Origin: Ancylomarina euxina
GTDB lineage: Bacteria; Bacteroidota; Bacteroidia; Bacteroidales; Marinifilaceae
Assembly (NCBI RefSeq): GCF_003863355.1
Contig: NZ_QQWG01000008.1
Span: 124,001 to 188,000, forward strand
Length of the DNA: 64,000 nucleotides
Direction of reading: 5' to 3'
Made by a program: the position numbers and the translations under genes. The notes beneath the pieces were generated by a model. The model had not been told where the DNA came from. It did not search any database and saw only the letters and a list, made by a program, of their open reading frames with translations. Position 1 is the first letter of the stretch, and each line of letters starts with the position of its first letter. Shown here piece after piece: positions 63,712 to 64,000 of this stretch.

Positions 63712-64000
63712 ATGAAAAAGTTTCAATTACTACTAGTAACAATCATTTCAATTTCCCTGATGACATCATGTGGAGATTCTGGGAAAAAGCAAAGCAATGA
63801 GAAAAAGGCTAAAGCTCTTACAGGAGCTGGAGCAACTTTCCCACAACCCTTTTACAACACAATATTCAAAACTTACACCAAGTCGAAAGGTCTTTTAGTA
63901 ACCTACGGTGGCATAGGTTCAGGTGGTGGTATTCGTAGCCTGAAAGATAAGATTGTAGATTTTGGCGCAACAGATGCTTTCCTTTCGGATAAAAAATTAG
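63712..64000 (+). CDS. pstS: phosphate ABC transporter substrate-binding lipoprotein, N-terminal part
   Basis: Not in the ORF track because the window ends inside it. ATG 63712 gives MKKFQLLLVTIISISLMTSC, a signal peptide with lipobox at Cys 20, then ALTGAGATFPQPFYNTIFKTY and VTYGGIGSGGGIRSLKDKIVDFGATDAFLS. GAGATFPqP and y.giGSGgGi...dF..tDa are PstS hallmarks (phosphate-binding loops). It is the high-affinity phosphate-binding component, probably heading a pst operon beyond the window. Confidence 0.95.
   Translation, partial: MKKFQLLLVTIISISLMTSCGDSGKKQSNEKKAKALTGAGATFPQPFYNTIFKTYTKSKGLLVTYGGIGSGGGIRSLKDKIVDFGATDAFLSDKKL

Overview
The window is a stretch of chromosome from a member of the Bacteroidota, most likely a marine or anaerobic Bacteroidales/Marinilabiliales-type organism. 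The evidence is a SusC/SusD pair with an ECF sigma/FecR regulator, a SusC-type receptor with an STN domain, Bacteroidota-type LptE, SecG and leucyl-tRNA synthetase, AT-rich DNA, almost no Shine-Dalgarno sequences, and promoters of the TTTG-N19-TAnnTTTG class (an exact example lies before aroB). No phage, insertion sequence, integrase or CRISPR array is visible. Most genes are ordinary housekeeping genes.

Layout. 1-9.7 kb: the end of a YitT-type membrane protein, leuS, tRNA-Arg(CCG), a TolQ/ExbB-ExbD-ExbD energy-transduction operon with an extra four-helix membrane protein, cytosolic asparaginase, TatD nuclease and glutamate dehydrogenase. 9.9-16.4 kb: dprA, a small outer-membrane barrel, a PH-like membrane protein, aroB-apt, aroA and an orphan heme O synthase-like prenyltransferase. 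16.4-17.4 kb: a gene-poor region rich in RNA-like dyads. 17.4-28.9 kb: a Sus-type uptake locus (ECF sigma, FecR, SusC, SusD, zinc metallohydrolase lipoprotein, DUF4302 lipoprotein), followed by a small unit with an Ig-like/cytochrome c lipoprotein. 29.4-36.2 kb: a TPR/LuxR-type regulator divergent from a TonB receptor, TPR protein, LytS-type kinase and LytTR regulator operon. 36.3-44.3 kb: deoD, a tadA-like gene, aspS, small genes, an acyltransferase, a BlaI plus M56/M23 fusion pair with a palindromic operator, and a lipoprotein. 44.3-50 kb: groEL, groES, secG, a TPR-like gene, lptE and a sigma-54 activator, all on the minus strand. 50.3-52.7 kb: kdsB and a MATE transporter with a structured leader. 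52.8-59.5 kb: a CRP-type regulator, dcuB-type transporter, periplasmic asparaginase, porin and aspA. 59.6-64 kb: a TraB-like lipoprotein, a two-component system and the start of pstS.

How genes work together. The 52.8-59.5 kb block reads as an anaerobic asparagine/aspartate-to-fumarate module. A porin admits amino acids, periplasmic asparaginase makes aspartate, the Dcu antiporter exchanges aspartate or fumarate for succinate, and aspartase yields fumarate for respiration. Identical 14-mers GTGAGATATTTCAC lie before both dcuB and aspA, next to a CRP-family gene whose recognition helix carries the CRP-like SRE motif. The two-component system before pstS looks like a phosphate-responsive pair.

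The most unusual signals are non-coding. One is a probable three-way-junction leader RNA with its own promoter before the MATE gene. Another is a structured minus-strand RNA candidate in the 16.4-17.4 kb gap, supported by a G-U wobble that works only on that strand and by a terminal U-tract. A third is a conserved intercistronic hairpin used twice inside the Sus operon. There are also two short degenerate tandem arrays with exact 21-nt and 11-nt periods, and a duplicated intergenic repeat module before the two-component system and pstS.
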